This document shows positions 46,221 through 56,800 of a stretch of DNA of 64,000 bases, piece by piece. The position numbers and the translations under genes are program-made. The DNA lies in NCBI GenBank assembly GCA_947489445.1, contig CANLDN010000008.1, positions 78,614 through 142,613 on the forward strand, in the 5' to 3' direction. The stretch is from an uncultured Paracoccaceae bacterium (GTDB lineage: Bacteria > Pseudomonadota > Alphaproteobacteria > Rhodobacterales > Rhodobacteraceae). Position 1 is the first letter of the stretch, and every line of letters begins with the position of its first letter. Below the pieces are notes generated by a model that did no database searches, was not told where the DNA came from, and saw only the letters and a program-made list of their open reading frames with translations.

Positions 46221-47255
46221 TTAGCCCAGACCACGGTTGACGTTGAAGCCGGGTTCATCCGGGGAAGAGGCGCCATATGTCCCAGCCCCGCCGCACCATG
46301 GGCAAACCGCCTGTTTGGTGCGCACATCAAGGCAGTGGATACCGCCGCATTTGCCGCAATGAGCCATTGTGATTTCATTCGGGCAATGGGGGCAGGATGC
46401 GCCGCCCATCAGGTTGCGCACGTTCATTTCCTGCATCGCACCGCCGTCGGCGCACATTTCAAAATACTGGTTGCTGACGCCTTGTGCGGCCCGGAATTCG
46501 TAGACGCCGTCCTGCCGTCGCGATTGTTCGTATTTCAGCAAGAACGGCAACTCGTTTGTTTCGCATTTGCCTACGATCACGGCATAGCGATCATCGGGCA
46601 GGCCCGCGCTGAGCCCGTCATCCTCGGCCAATTCATCGGGCAATGCCTTGGACAGGTTCACCCCGTCGCCTTTTGCCCCGATGCCGACGCTTTGGCTTTG
46701 GATTGTGATTGATTGGGTGACCCATGTGATCAGGTTGGTAAAGGCCATGTCACTGATATCGTTGAGGATCATGGTCTTGTCAGAGATTTCGCGCAGGCCT
46801 TTCAGATCGGCGCGGCCCCCAACAGAGATCGACACAAGACTGGCCTTGCGGGCATAGTTTTCTTTCCATTTGGCGATGGCGGGCGCGGGGTTATCCGTCG
46901 GCACCCCGTCGGTCAGCAAAAACACGATGGGTTTCCAGTCGCCCTTGCGATCCGGCGTCGTGGGAGTGACATCGCGATCAATCCGCTCCATCAGTTTTTC
47001 GAGTGCGGCGCCGAGAGACGTCCCACCGCCCACCGGAAGGCGCGGCGGGTATAGGTTCGCGACCTCGACCATGGGTGTGATCACCTTGGGTTTTCCCGCG
47101 AAGGCGATGATAGAAACCTGTGCCGTTTCAAGGGCTTCGGGGATGGTCTTGAGCGTATCGGACAGTTTGGCCAGCCCTTCATCCAATTGGCGCATGGTGT
47201 CGCCGATCATGGATTCGGACACGTCGATCAAAAAATAGACGGGGAGCATGCGCAT
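46221..47255 (-). CDS. terY: vWA-domain protein TerY with C-terminal zinc ribbon
   Basis: 344 residues. The von Willebrand A domain has an intact MIDAS: FLIDVSESM at residue 8 (DxSxS), a Thr in the following loop and LLTDGVPTD. The C-terminus carries two Cys-rich ribbons (CPHCPNEITMAHCGKCGG and CPWCGG). TerY proteins are predicted metal-dependent adaptors of the triad. No signal peptide, so cytoplasmic. Confidence 0.88.
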   Translation of the reverse strand: MRMLPVYFLIDVSESMIGDTMRQLDEGLAKLSDTLKTIPEALETAQVSIIAFAGKPKVITPMVEVANLYPPRLPVGGGTSLGAALEKLMERIDRDVTPTTPDRKGDWKPIVFLLTDGVPTDNPAPAIAKWKENYARKASLVSISVGGRADLKGLREISDKTMILNDISDMAFTNLITWVTQSITIQSQSVGIGAKGDGVNLSKALPDELAEDDGLSAGLPDDRYAVIVGKCETNELPFLLKYEQSRRQDGVYEFRAAQGVSNQYFEMCADGGAMQEMNVRNLMGGASCPHCPNEITMAHCGKCGGIHCLDVRTKQAVCPWCGGAGTYGASSPDEPGFNVNRGLG

Positions 47256-47270
47256 GGGCGCGCCTCCTTC

Positions 47271-47912
47271 TTAAATGACGATATTGATTTCGGACGGCGG
47301 CGGGGGCAGTTCGGTCACGTCTGCGGGGCTTGCATTTTGCGACCGGCTGCCATCTGCGATGACGTCGGAGACCCATTTGAAGAATTGTTCAAACCCGGGC
47401 CCGTCAAGTGTGTCGAGCATCGCTACGGAAGTACAAAACCGCTTCAACGCCGTTACATCTGCTGATGGCCCCGCGCCGCAACCGACGATGGATGCGAAAC
47501 CAGCGGTTTTGATGGCGTTCACCTGTTCGTTGAATTCCATCGTGTCAGAGGGTTTGCCATCGGTCATCACAAAGAGGAGCGGCGCCCAGTCGCCCTTGCC
47601 CTCGTCGCTGCCGACCCGCACCTCTGATTTGACCTTTTGGCCGACGGTTTTGAGTGCGGCACCCAGGAAAGTTGGGCCGCTATCGGGGGTTTTCAGGTCA
47701 ACCGGCGGGAATTGGTCGAGCGGTGTGAGTTCCTGCATCACCCGTGCCTCAATATCGAAGGTGATCAGGCTGATATGCACCGTATCAAGCGCATGCGGAT
47801 CCTGCCGCAGGGTGGATAGCAGCACCTGCATAGAGTTGTTGACGGCATGGATGGGTTCGCCCCGCATGGAGCCGCTGGTATCAAGCAAAATATAAACCGG
47901 AAGGCGTCGCAT
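47271..47912 (-). CDS. second vWA-domain protein (TerY-type)
   Basis: 213 residues from the ATG at 47912; the longer frame is rejected because MRRLPVYILLDTSGSM is the conserved vWA start and GAGA lies upstream. The MIDAS is intact (DTSGSM, then MTDGKPSD). Unlike the next gene it lacks a zinc ribbon. It may pair with TerY. It is the first gene after the 225-base gap behind the channel gene, where a promoter for the Ter run may lie, although no clear -35/-10 is visible. Confidence 0.87.
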   Translation of the reverse strand: MRRLPVYILLDTSGSMRGEPIHAVNNSMQVLLSTLRQDPHALDTVHISLITFDIEARVMQELTPLDQFPPVDLKTPDSGPTFLGAALKTVGQKVKSEVRVGSDEGKGDWAPLLFVMTDGKPSDTMEFNEQVNAIKTAGFASIVGCGAGPSADVTALKRFCTSVAMLDTLDGPGFEQFFKWVSDVIADGSRSQNASPADVTELPPPPSEINIVI

Positions 47913-48137
47913 ATATCTCTCAGTATGTGGTGTGGTTGAAATATGTATGTGCGTTTGTGCCGAAAAATGCGATAGCAATGGGGCAGAAATTTGGCATCTG
48001 TCGCATCCTGTTTGGCTTTATTCGCCTTCCTGATAGTGGATGCCACCGAGACAAACAATGCGCGCATGTGATTTTCGCGCGCAGGTGGCCTAGCGCGCGG
48101 CTTTGTCGTTGCTGTTTGTCGGCGAGAGTTCAGTAGT

Positions 48138-49283
48138 TCAGAGAACACGCCATGTGATCAGCAGCATGGTCCAGAGCATGACCGGCCAGAAGCTGACCTT
48201 TGCGATGTAGTTGTCGTTGAAGTGCAATAGCCAGTTGTCCCGCAGACTGGTCAGGGAAAAGAGATATCCATTCAGGGCGGTCGCCAAGATCATGCCGTAC
48301 ATCACCAGATAGAAGTATTCGATATAGACTAGCCCCGAACCTGCAAACATGCTGCGCACCTGAATGTGGCTGAGCAGTACGACAAAGAACAATGCCGAAC
48401 AGGTGCCGATCACACCCGAGGTATTGGAGCCGAAAAGCCCGGCTTGTTTTTCATCATTCGATATTGTCATGACGGCCGCAAATAGCAGCATGGCGACCAC
48501 CAGCAGGGGCACCAAATTGATCACAAAGGCATTGATGAATTTGCGGTCTGCCCCGAGGTTGAAATAAAACTCCTGATACGTCTCGGCCGCGCCATCGGCG
48601 GGGTAGCCAAAGGTGGTGTCGTAGGGAACGTCCTGGTAGCTGAAGAAGCTTTTGTCGATCACCCATTCGCCCTGTACGATGTCAACGTCCAGCCCAAATG
48701 ATGTGGCTTCCTCGGCATGGTAGCTTTCGAAATCGGGGACAAGAAGGATGCGGTGGTCGTTTTCGAAATCCGCGGACCACATACGCAGCCAAATGGTCAG
48801 GAAGTCCAAGGGATAGCGGTGGTAATTGAAGGATTGCCTGACGGTCACATCGAAATACCAGCCGATCAGTTCATGCGGCTCCCCGGCATGAGTGACGGTT
48901 TCGGTATATTCCTGTTGAATTACAGTGGCGTCAGACATGATCTGTTCGGGAAAAATGACGCCCTTTTGATAGGGGAAGTCGACCGGGTATTTCTGCCAGA
49001 CATAGCCGGTGAGATTAACGTCACTACTGGAGTTAAAGACCAATGACTGCACGAAAACGCCGGTTGGGATGAGAATTGGTGGACCTTCGGCAAAGTTGGC
49101 GGCGGTGGTGGCCTCTGTCTCGCGGGTGATAAAGGCGTCGAGTTCCGCGGAATTGGCGATCACCTCGGTTCGGACGGCCAGTTCCCGGCCTTGCTTGAGC
49201 CAATGGACGCCGATCTGCCATGCGGCGACGACGGATAACAGGATTGCAAACAAGCTGATCAGCGTCAGGTAACGATTTCGCAT
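48138..49283 (-). CDS. pentameric ligand-gated ion channel (Cys-loop receptor) homologue
   Basis: 381 residues. An N-terminal hydrophobic helix (about 5-25) is followed by a beta-rich periplasmic domain and four C-terminal helices M1-M4 (about 250-273, 287-308, 319-344, 363-380). The domain carries the pro-loop signature SFNYHRYPLDF (Tyr157-Pro158-x-Asp160), equivalent to FPFD in ELIC and GLIC, and the segment entering M1 keeps the conserved Pro (VINLVPLLVVAM). The order matches prokaryotic pLGICs segment by segment on inspection. It lies between the Ter triad and the eCIS genes, 12 bases after the large membrane protein, so co-transcription is likely. Ligand unknown. Confidence 0.68.
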   Translation of the reverse strand: MRNRYLTLISLFAILLSVVAAWQIGVHWLKQGRELAVRTEVIANSAELDAFITRETEATTAANFAEGPPILIPTGVFVQSLVFNSSSDVNLTGYVWQKYPVDFPYQKGVIFPEQIMSDATVIQQEYTETVTHAGEPHELIGWYFDVTVRQSFNYHRYPLDFLTIWLRMWSADFENDHRILLVPDFESYHAEEATSFGLDVDIVQGEWVIDKSFFSYQDVPYDTTFGYPADGAAETYQEFYFNLGADRKFINAFVINLVPLLVVAMLLFAAVMTISNDEKQAGLFGSNTSGVIGTCSALFFVVLLSHIQVRSMFAGSGLVYIEYFYLVMYGMILATALNGYLFSLTSLRDNWLLHFNDNYIAKVSFWPVMLWTMLLITWRVL

Positions 49284-49295
49284 AATGTGCGGTCC

Positions 49296-52200
49296 TTATG
49301 GTTTGGGGCCGTTGCGGGCGCCCTGATAAATGTGAAAGGCGATCAGCAGGCCAAGCCCGGCGATCATTATAAAGAGGAAAATAGGTGGCCAGATCGCGAC
49401 ATGGTCACAGACGGTCAATGCCATCAGTCCAGCAAAAAGAAGCGCGCCACCCAGCCAGGCGAGCCCGAATTTGAATGCGAGCTTGTCTACAAAACCGCTA
49501 TAGAATGACCGCCAGATCAGGCCAGCCGTCAGCAGGAATATGATTGCGGCGAGCGCTGCGATATACGCCCGGTTGGGGCAGATGAACGTGCAGGCTTGCG
49601 TCATTTCATCCTGAAACGTCGCGAGGAATTCGGGCAGCGCCGGGTCCAGCCACAGTTCTTGCAGGATGCTGTTGATCTTTGCCGTTTCGGGCAGCGCAGG
49701 ATCGGGGGTGGGCCAAAAGCCGACGCCTGCGAAATTATCCTGAAAGTACACAAGATCATCACTGAACTGGCTAAAGGTCTCCGATGCCTGATCGTCATTG
49801 ATCGCAGTCGATTGCAGTACAAATTCGTGCCCGCCGGGGGGCAGGACTGGAATGATCCGGCGCAAGACCCGTGTGCGTTCAATACCTTTGAAAATACCGT
49901 TTTCCATGCGCCCACGCAGGGTTTTCTTACTGTTGGTTGTCGGTCTTTCGAGAAAGATCAGCACATGGTCCACGATAGGGTCTGTGCCAAGCAGCAGCGC
50001 GCCCAAATCGCTGAAGATAGGCGTTTGACTGTTGGTTGCCCCAAGGTTCAGATCGAAGGCAAGGTTGATCGTTTGCCCGCGCGCGGACAGTTCTTCGTGC
50101 AACAGCGAAACCAGCGCGACGAGCCGTTCGATGTAGTCGGCCCGTTCTTGGGTTCCGTCATACCCGTCGATGATCAGCGTCACCCCATCAACTTGCGGGT
50201 CATCCAGCCCCGTTGGCAGAGCGGCCCAGAGCGCGCGCATATCGCTGCTTTCCGAGCGGGGAAACGGTGCAGTTAGCCCGACAATCCGTTGCACGGCGGT
50301 CTGGATCTGAACGTCTGTCCAGCTTTCCCATCCGATGATCTGCAGGGCCAGATCCGCCTTTGCCCGGTGCCTGTGCGCGGCGTTTACAAAATCGCGGTGA
50401 CCGGTTGCCCACTGTGCCTCGTTGCTGATGGTCAGGGTGTTGCCATCGGACACAGTTATTTCCAGCCCATAAAACGCAGCCCGGCTGACAATGCCAAAAT
50501 CAATCATACGTCCGGTGGTGGCCTCGGTCGCGTCATCCGTCATGTCATCGCTGGTTTCATCGTCGATCAAGGCCGCAAACCAGAAGGGGTAGAAGCCGTA
50601 GATTTCGGTGTTGTCTTCGCGTCGTTTGACGCAGCCACAATCAGGCAGGGCGATCGCCATATTACGATCTGCGCTGGGGTCGTCCGCCTTATCGGCGGCA
50701 TTGTTGCGGATGTCGGCAAGAGCTGCATCGCCGGGTTGTGGATCCAGTTGCGCCAAGGCGGCGTCAAACAGGCGTGCGTTGGGGTATTCCACCCCAAGGA
50801 TATCGTTGAGCGCATCAGCAAAATCATCTGCTGCGCTGACATCTTTGGGGTTGATAATGGCGGGGGCGGCAGCGATGGCGGCCCGCAGGGTCGCATTCAA
50901 CCCCCATGCGGTTTGCACGGTGCGCTGTATCTGGACCATATCCCGGTTGACGATTGCGGTGATCTTTTCAGCAGCGACCGGCGCCAAAATCTTGCGGGCG
51001 TCGGCCATCAGCACTTCGGCATTGGGGGCCGGCAGATATGTTGCGTTCAGCAGGGCGTCGCGGAAAGCCGCGTCTTCGACCGTGGCGGCGATGGCTGTGT
51101 CCGTTGCCTCTGTCACACCGATGGTCGGGTTTTGGGGCAGTGGATCAAAGGGCGGCACGCCGTCGGGCAAGGTGTCGAACGTATCAGGCACAGGTTCCGC
51201 AGCGGCGGCGAGGACCGTCGCTGCCGCCTCGACCTCTGCCTGGACCCGTTCTTGTGTTGCGGCTTGCAGGTTGGCGCGGATGCCTGTCAGCAGCGCGCTG
51301 CGGCTTTGCGCCGTCAGGCCGACAAAGGGTTCCACGATGGGCGCGCTGTCGGCAAAGCTGTCCACGAGTGCCAGATTTGCGGTCTCTTCCGCGTTGAGCA
51401 GGAATTCCTGTCCAAAGTTTTCACCGCTGGTCAGGGCGAGCCGGACCTGATCGCGTGTGCAGGCGCTGACCTGATCCGCGATCGCCGCATCTACAGCGCG
51501 GGTCAGCGCGGCGGCATTGCCAAATGTCTGACCCTCCAGAACGGCCAGCAAAGCATCCACATCAATGGGTGCCACCAGCCCATCCAATGCGGCCTGATCA
51601 AAGCTGATGTAGTCGGTTATTTGATCGCCGGAGGTGACGGCACAACTGTCTGGCAATGTTTGGTAAATCGCGCTGAAATCGCGTTGGGCGGCGGGCCGGT
51701 TTTCATTTCGATATTCGGTCACGAGCGCCACGACCACGTCGTCGCTGCCCACAAGGCGCGGTCCGCGTGTTTCAATCGCCTCGCCCAGCCAAAGCGCGAA
51801 GTCAGGGGCGAGGATCTGGTTGATGCTGCCGGGTAACTGCGCCTCAAGATAGCCAACGCTTCCCAACAAGGCCGATGTGTTTGCGGCCCCGTCTGCAAGG
51901 TCGATTTGTTCGCAGATGGCCTGCGCATTGGGCCATTGCGCGGGATCAATGCCTGCAAGGACCAGCTGTCCGGCGCGTGCCGTTTCAGGCAACGTGGTGT
52001 TATTCAATGTGCTGCAATCATCGGCGCCGGTGTCGCCCTGCAGACGTCGTGCTGTCGCGCCGGGCGGGCCGATCAGTGGCAGGATCGCTGTATTGTATGG
52101 GCTGTCATCAACGGGTGCCAGCGCGTTTGCGAAGGTGATGTCGCTGGTGGTGATTTTCCAATCGCTGATTTCGGTCGCCAGTTGGCCGTATTCCTGCGCT

Positions 52201-52499
52201 GCATTCAGCGGGCCCGAAATTTGCTGCGCCCGGTCATTGGTGGCGGGCAAAGGAAAGAGCTGACAAAACCTGACAAGCGCTGTGCGGGTGTAAGACCCCA
52301 AGGTGCTGTCTGTCAGAAACGTGCTGTTATCTTCCAATGCTGTCCGTAATCCCAATTGGATCAGATCGATTTCAGCAAGCTGATCTGGCGCGATGATGGC
52401 CGTGCGCAGGTCAGTGCAATCTGCCGCTGCCATTGCCGGAAGCGCCGCCATGCAAGCCGCGGCTGCCCGTGATCTGAGCTGATTGCGCAGATATGTCAT
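49296..52499 (-). CDS. large exported membrane protein with GH18-like domain, eCIS-linked
   Basis: 1067 residues. A signal peptide (cleavage near residue 26, AMAAADC) leads to a short PG_binding_1-like segment (about 40-85, IQLGLRTALEDN...STLGSYTRTALVRF). A long helical, Ala-rich middle follows. A chitinase-like (GH18-type) barrel comes next at about 630-900: it begins IYGFYPFWFAAL, with GVTLIIDGYDG where DxxDxDxE is expected, the catalytic Glu apparently missing. Three transmembrane helices (about 975-1057) close the protein. It overlaps the AAA+ gene stop (ATGA), so it belongs to the eCIS operon. It may bind peptidoglycan and anchor the apparatus. Confidence 0.66.
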   Translation of the reverse strand: MTYLRNQLRSRAAAACMAALPAMAAADCTDLRTAIIAPDQLAEIDLIQLGLRTALEDNSTFLTDSTLGSYTRTALVRFCQLFPLPATNDRAQQISGPLNAAQEYGQLATEISDWKITTSDITFANALAPVDDSPYNTAILPLIGPPGATARRLQGDTGADDCSTLNNTTLPETARAGQLVLAGIDPAQWPNAQAICEQIDLADGAANTSALLGSVGYLEAQLPGSINQILAPDFALWLGEAIETRGPRLVGSDDVVVALVTEYRNENRPAAQRDFSAIYQTLPDSCAVTSGDQITDYISFDQAALDGLVAPIDVDALLAVLEGQTFGNAAALTRAVDAAIADQVSACTRDQVRLALTSGENFGQEFLLNAEETANLALVDSFADSAPIVEPFVGLTAQSRSALLTGIRANLQAATQERVQAEVEAAATVLAAAAEPVPDTFDTLPDGVPPFDPLPQNPTIGVTEATDTAIAATVEDAAFRDALLNATYLPAPNAEVLMADARKILAPVAAEKITAIVNRDMVQIQRTVQTAWGLNATLRAAIAAAPAIINPKDVSAADDFADALNDILGVEYPNARLFDAALAQLDPQPGDAALADIRNNAADKADDPSADRNMAIALPDCGCVKRREDNTEIYGFYPFWFAALIDDETSDDMTDDATEATTGRMIDFGIVSRAAFYGLEITVSDGNTLTISNEAQWATGHRDFVNAAHRHRAKADLALQIIGWESWTDVQIQTAVQRIVGLTAPFPRSESSDMRALWAALPTGLDDPQVDGVTLIIDGYDGTQERADYIERLVALVSLLHEELSARGQTINLAFDLNLGATNSQTPIFSDLGALLLGTDPIVDHVLIFLERPTTNSKKTLRGRMENGIFKGIERTRVLRRIIPVLPPGGHEFVLQSTAINDDQASETFSQFSDDLVYFQDNFAGVGFWPTPDPALPETAKINSILQELWLDPALPEFLATFQDEMTQACTFICPNRAYIAALAAIIFLLTAGLIWRSFYSGFVDKLAFKFGLAWLGGALLFAGLMALTVCDHVAIWPPIFLFIMIAGLGLLIAFHIYQGARNGPKP

Positions 52500-53854
52500 C
52501 CTGTTCGTCCTTCTTTTCGCATCTCACCTGCAATCGCCTGCTGAAGATCGCGTGCGCTGACTTCGCTTGCGTCACGCCGCAGCGCAGAAATGGCTGCATG
52601 GCGCGCCACATTGTTGATCGCCCCACCAGCAAGTGCATGATCACGGGCGATGGCGGCCAGATCGACATCATCCGCGAGCGGCATTTGCCCCAATATGCTG
52701 CGCCAAAGTTGTGCGCGCAGGTCTGCGTCTGGTTTCTGGAACCCCACAGCCATCTGGAACCGCCTGAAAAACGCCTCGTCAATATTGCTGCGCAGGTTGG
52801 TCGCAAGGATCACGAGGCCAGAGCATTCTTCGATCCGTTGCAAAAGGTAAGACACTTCCTGATTGGCATGCCGGTCATTGGCCGAGGTTGTCGCGCCGCG
52901 TGCCCCAAAGAGCGCGTCGGCCTCGTCAAAGAACAAAATCCAGTCCCGTTCTTCGGCCATATCAAAGACCTGTGCGAGGTTCTTTTCCGTCTCACCAATG
53001 TATTTGGAGACAACCATGGCGAGGTCGATCCGGTACACCTCTAACCCGGTGCGACGGCCCAGCATTGTTGCGGTCAGCGTCTTGCCCGTGCCGGGAGGGC
53101 CGTAAAAGAGCGCCTTGAACCCGTGCCCCAACCGATCAGCCATGCCCCAATCATGCAGGATCGTTTGCCGGTTTTTGAGCCATGCTGCGATATGATCAAG
53201 GCTATGTTTGACCTCGCGCGGCAGGATCAGGTCATCCCACGCCAACCCTGAGCGCAACCGCTTGGCGGGGAATTGCGGTGAAAAATCCGGGTCCGGTGCG
53301 CGACCGGCGCAGAGTGCTGCGACCCGGTGTGTGGGCAGCGTTAAAGGGCCCGCATAGAGTGTCCCGATTGCTGCCTGATTGGGGTCGCGTGTTTCGCCGG
53401 GTATCAAGCCCACGATACGTCGCAAGGGGTGGTCGGGCGCAAACAGGGTCATCGCCGCGATCCGTCTGGCCGTGTCCGTGCCACCCAGCAAGAACAGTGC
53501 TGTCACGGCACTGGGCACAAAGCTGGCGCCATCTTGCCGGACTGCACCAAATTCTGAAAACAGCCGATCAATCGCCGTGTTGCGCACAAAGAAAGGATCA
53601 AGGGCCGCCGGGTTGACTTGTGGTGCGAACGCCAATGCCAGAACCAAGCGTGCAGAGGTGTCGAGGCCGGCGGTTGCGATCAAATCGGTCAGTGCAGCCC
53701 CTTGTGGCAGGTGTGGTGCGGCTGGTGGTGTAAATGGTTTTTCTTCTCCGCCGAAGAAATGTGTCAGGCGCGCTGCGATCACGGCTGACAACCAGTCGAT
53801 TTCAGTCATGACGGCGGTGGCGTGCAAATCGGCGGTCGGTGTCAGGTCAGTCAT
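52496..53854 (-). CDS. AAA+ ATPase of the contractile injection system (Afp15-like)
   Basis: 452 residues with one C-terminal AAA+ module: Walker A YGPPGTGKT near residue 250, Walker B ILFFDEADALFG near 308, sensor 1 ILATNL and arginine finger region RRFQMAVGF. The N-terminal 200 residues are family-specific. eCIS clusters regularly encode such an ATPase after the tape measure gene; it is needed for assembly. It overlaps the tape measure gene by 8 bases. Confidence 0.88.
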   Translation of the reverse strand: MTDLTPTADLHATAVMTEIDWLSAVIAARLTHFFGGEEKPFTPPAAPHLPQGAALTDLIATAGLDTSARLVLALAFAPQVNPAALDPFFVRNTAIDRLFSEFGAVRQDGASFVPSAVTALFLLGGTDTARRIAAMTLFAPDHPLRRIVGLIPGETRDPNQAAIGTLYAGPLTLPTHRVAALCAGRAPDPDFSPQFPAKRLRSGLAWDDLILPREVKHSLDHIAAWLKNRQTILHDWGMADRLGHGFKALFYGPPGTGKTLTATMLGRRTGLEVYRIDLAMVVSKYIGETEKNLAQVFDMAEERDWILFFDEADALFGARGATTSANDRHANQEVSYLLQRIEECSGLVILATNLRSNIDEAFFRRFQMAVGFQKPDADLRAQLWRSILGQMPLADDVDLAAIARDHALAGGAINNVARHAAISALRRDASEVSARDLQQAIAGEMRKEGRTG

Positions 53855-56800
53855 TGCTGTTCCTCCAATCCACCATCAGCGGTGCGGGCATCCATGGCAG
53901 AGCCACGATGTTGATGGACCAAGGCAGGCTATCCAGCAGCATGTCATATGGTCCTTGGCTGACGGTCAGTTTGGGCTGGCCTTCTTCACCCCAATCGATC
54001 ACGCCGTCCCGTTGAATAAAGGCGGCCCGCAAGCCATCAGGCGATGTATTCCCAAGCCGGGCCCATTGCGTGATGACGGATTGAATAAGGCTGTCGATGA
54101 GGGCGCGGCCCGCTTGGTCCAGAGGTTCAGCATCGGGAAGGGGCGCATGCTGTGGCATGCCCAACAGGATCTTGTGCAACGGATCTGGTGGCAGGTCGTA
54201 AGGCGTATCGCCCAGGGCCAATCTGTTCAGGCATCCGCTGGCAAGGGAAAGGTCATCCGCGGCAATACCTTTCTTGGTGTGCGTAATCTCCAACCGGTCA
54301 AAGAGCATCGCGAGATAGGGGCGGAATAGCACGAGCCCTGCATGGATTGTCTGCAATCGGATGCCTGCATCAGGTTCGCGCGGCGTCGGGGTTTGCGTAT
54401 GGTCATCGGGTGTGAAGGGTGCGGGCGTGCGGGTTACATCCAGCATGTCTTGTAGAATGGCGCGCGCCTGATGCCGCCTTGATGCGGGCATTGAACCGGA
54501 GGCGTAGCCAAGTCGCGCGATTGCAGTACGCAGCGGCTGTGTGCGGCTTTCGGGATCAGGCAAAAGCGTTGTGATAAATTGTTGGACATATTGGGCGAGG
54601 TTGCTTTGCCCATCGTTCGCCAAAGCGCCACTGAGCGCGCCTTTCCAGAACGCCGCTCTGTCGTTGGGCGTGATGTGTTTCGGGGCATCAATCGCTGACC
54701 AGATGAGTTCAAGAAGCGAAAGCACGGTATCATCGGTATGCTGAACCAGCCCGTTGAATACGGATGTGAGCCGATCTTCGGCTACGACGTGATCTGGGTC
54801 TGGGCGGTCTTTGGTGGAGATTTGTGCCGACGCGGGCTGCGTTTTTGACCCTTCAGTAGCGCGCCTGTCGTGCTGTTCGGCCTTTTGGGATGCCTTAGGA
54901 GCGGTGTCATTTGAGCGGCTAGACGGCGCGGCTTCATTTTCGTGATCCGTGGCCCGTGGATGCGCTCTGTCTGCTGTAGGTCGTTTGTCGTTCGGGGTGG
55001 ATTGTGATGTTGGCTCTGCGTTGATTTCGTCACGATTTAGCGGAATTTGGTTGCCTGTTGATTTTATAGCGAAATTACCCTCTGCATCTTGAGTGCGCTG
55101 CGCAAACCGTGGGTCGTCGCTGTGTGTTTCGTCTTTTTCGGAAGCGGGATGCTGAGGGGTATTGGTGAGTTTTTCTTTTTGGGTGGGAGGGCTAGCGGTC
55201 GGGTTTGACGGCTCAGTTGGCGGCTTTGCCTGTGTTGTTATTGCTGGGCCTTGATGTGCCGCGGATGTATCTCCGGCCGTGGTTGGCGCGTGGGGTGGAT
55301 CGATGATTGGCGATGCCGGGTCAGTTTTCGCTATATCCGCATCTCTCGGCTCGCTCGTGCTTTCACGGGCTACGCCTCCGTCATCGCTTGCGGTTGTGTT
55401 CCGCTGCGGTGTTTCTGTTTCGGTGGTAGGGATGTTGGTTGTATTCGGGCGTTCACTGTCTGGTGGCCGGTGGTCCAGCGTCGGATCGATTATCTTTTTC
55501 TTTTCAGGAGACTGCCGGGCGCTCTTGTCTTCATTGCCATCACCTGCATTCGTCGGGTTCTCTCGCCGGCTTGCCTCGTGCCGCCGTGCTTGATGGCCTG
55601 TGTGTGTCGAAGGTTTGATTTGCGTCGCATCGGGTGTTTGGGTGTCTGACTGTTTTGCAATGGCGTCATTGCGGGGCGCGCCAGTGGGTGATTGCGTTTG
55701 GGTCCCATTGCCCTCGTTCGAGCGTGTCTTTGGCGGGGCTTGGCCGTCGTCGTCAATAGTTTCGGCGGCACGTTCATAGGCGGTTTTGGCCTTGTTTTCG
55801 GACGTGGCGGGAGCATCGTGGTCGTTGTGATCGCTGTTTGGTGTTGCCGATCCGTGTCGGACGGGTGCCGGTGTGGTTCTTTGTGCCGGATCATCACGGG
55901 AGGCCGGGCCTTTGGATTGTCCTGTCAGCGCCAGCGCCGTTGTTGTGGCCGTGAAGATGTTATCACCAAGTGCCATGAACAGATTTGCCAGTGCATGTTC
56001 GGGGCCATTGATGTCCTGCCTTGTCGCCATGCGTGCCACACCGATGTCCAATGGTTCTTGATGCAGCAACGCATTGGCGATGGTTTGGGTTGCGGCAGCG
56101 GGGTCCGCGGCGGTCGCGAGGCTGGCGATTGTGTCCTTGAGTTGGGTCGCGTTGGCGGGGACAAGTGTATCGATCAGTTTTTTTATGTCGGCGTTGCGCA
56201 TCAAGCTAAGCAGAAGGCGTGTTTGATGGGGTTTGTCCTTGGACCACTGTGTGATCATTGAAGGTGTGGGGGCGGCGTTATTTTGTGGGGCCGCTGTTTC
56301 CTGAGTGATGTGTCGCAGCCGGGCCATTGATACGGATTTGACATTCGTGAAGTGTTCCAGCGCATTCTTCAGGTTTCGGAGTTGCGTCTGGGACAAGGGC
56401 CGGTGGGTCGGTGAAGGGTCCGGCGCCGTCAGCTGTTTTGCGATGCGCATCGCGATTTTTTTTGTCATTTTGACGATGGGTTTATCGGATTGCGTAGCCA
56501 AATCGAACTGCGCGATGAGGGTTGAGGTCGCCGCAGGGGACAGGCCTTTGATGGCATGTATCAGTTGTTTCGCGCCGGGATTGGACTGACCGGTGAGTAT
56601 CTTGCACAACGCGCCACGAGAACCCGCTGCGATGATCTGCGCAGACGTCACCACTGCGCCGTCTGGTTTATTTTGTTTATGACTGGTCAGGTGTGCGAAG
56701 AGTGCATCGCGGAGAGCCTGCGGATGATCCTTTGCCATCGCGTCATGTTTCGGGCGTATGTTCAGCGTCGCGGCGATCTGTTGGAGATAGTCGGACGTTA

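Noticed and set aside
47913..48137. Possible small gene or RNA between the channel and vWA genes
   Set aside because: Short frames have no ribosome-binding site, and no hairpin with a T-tract or tRNA-like fold was seen; it is treated as a promoter-bearing gap.
50289..51836. 515-codon ORF opposite the GH18-like gene
   Set aside because: The minus-strand frame has a signal peptide, conserved domain features and overlaps with its neighbours; the plus-strand frame is Cys/Gly/Arg rich with no domain.
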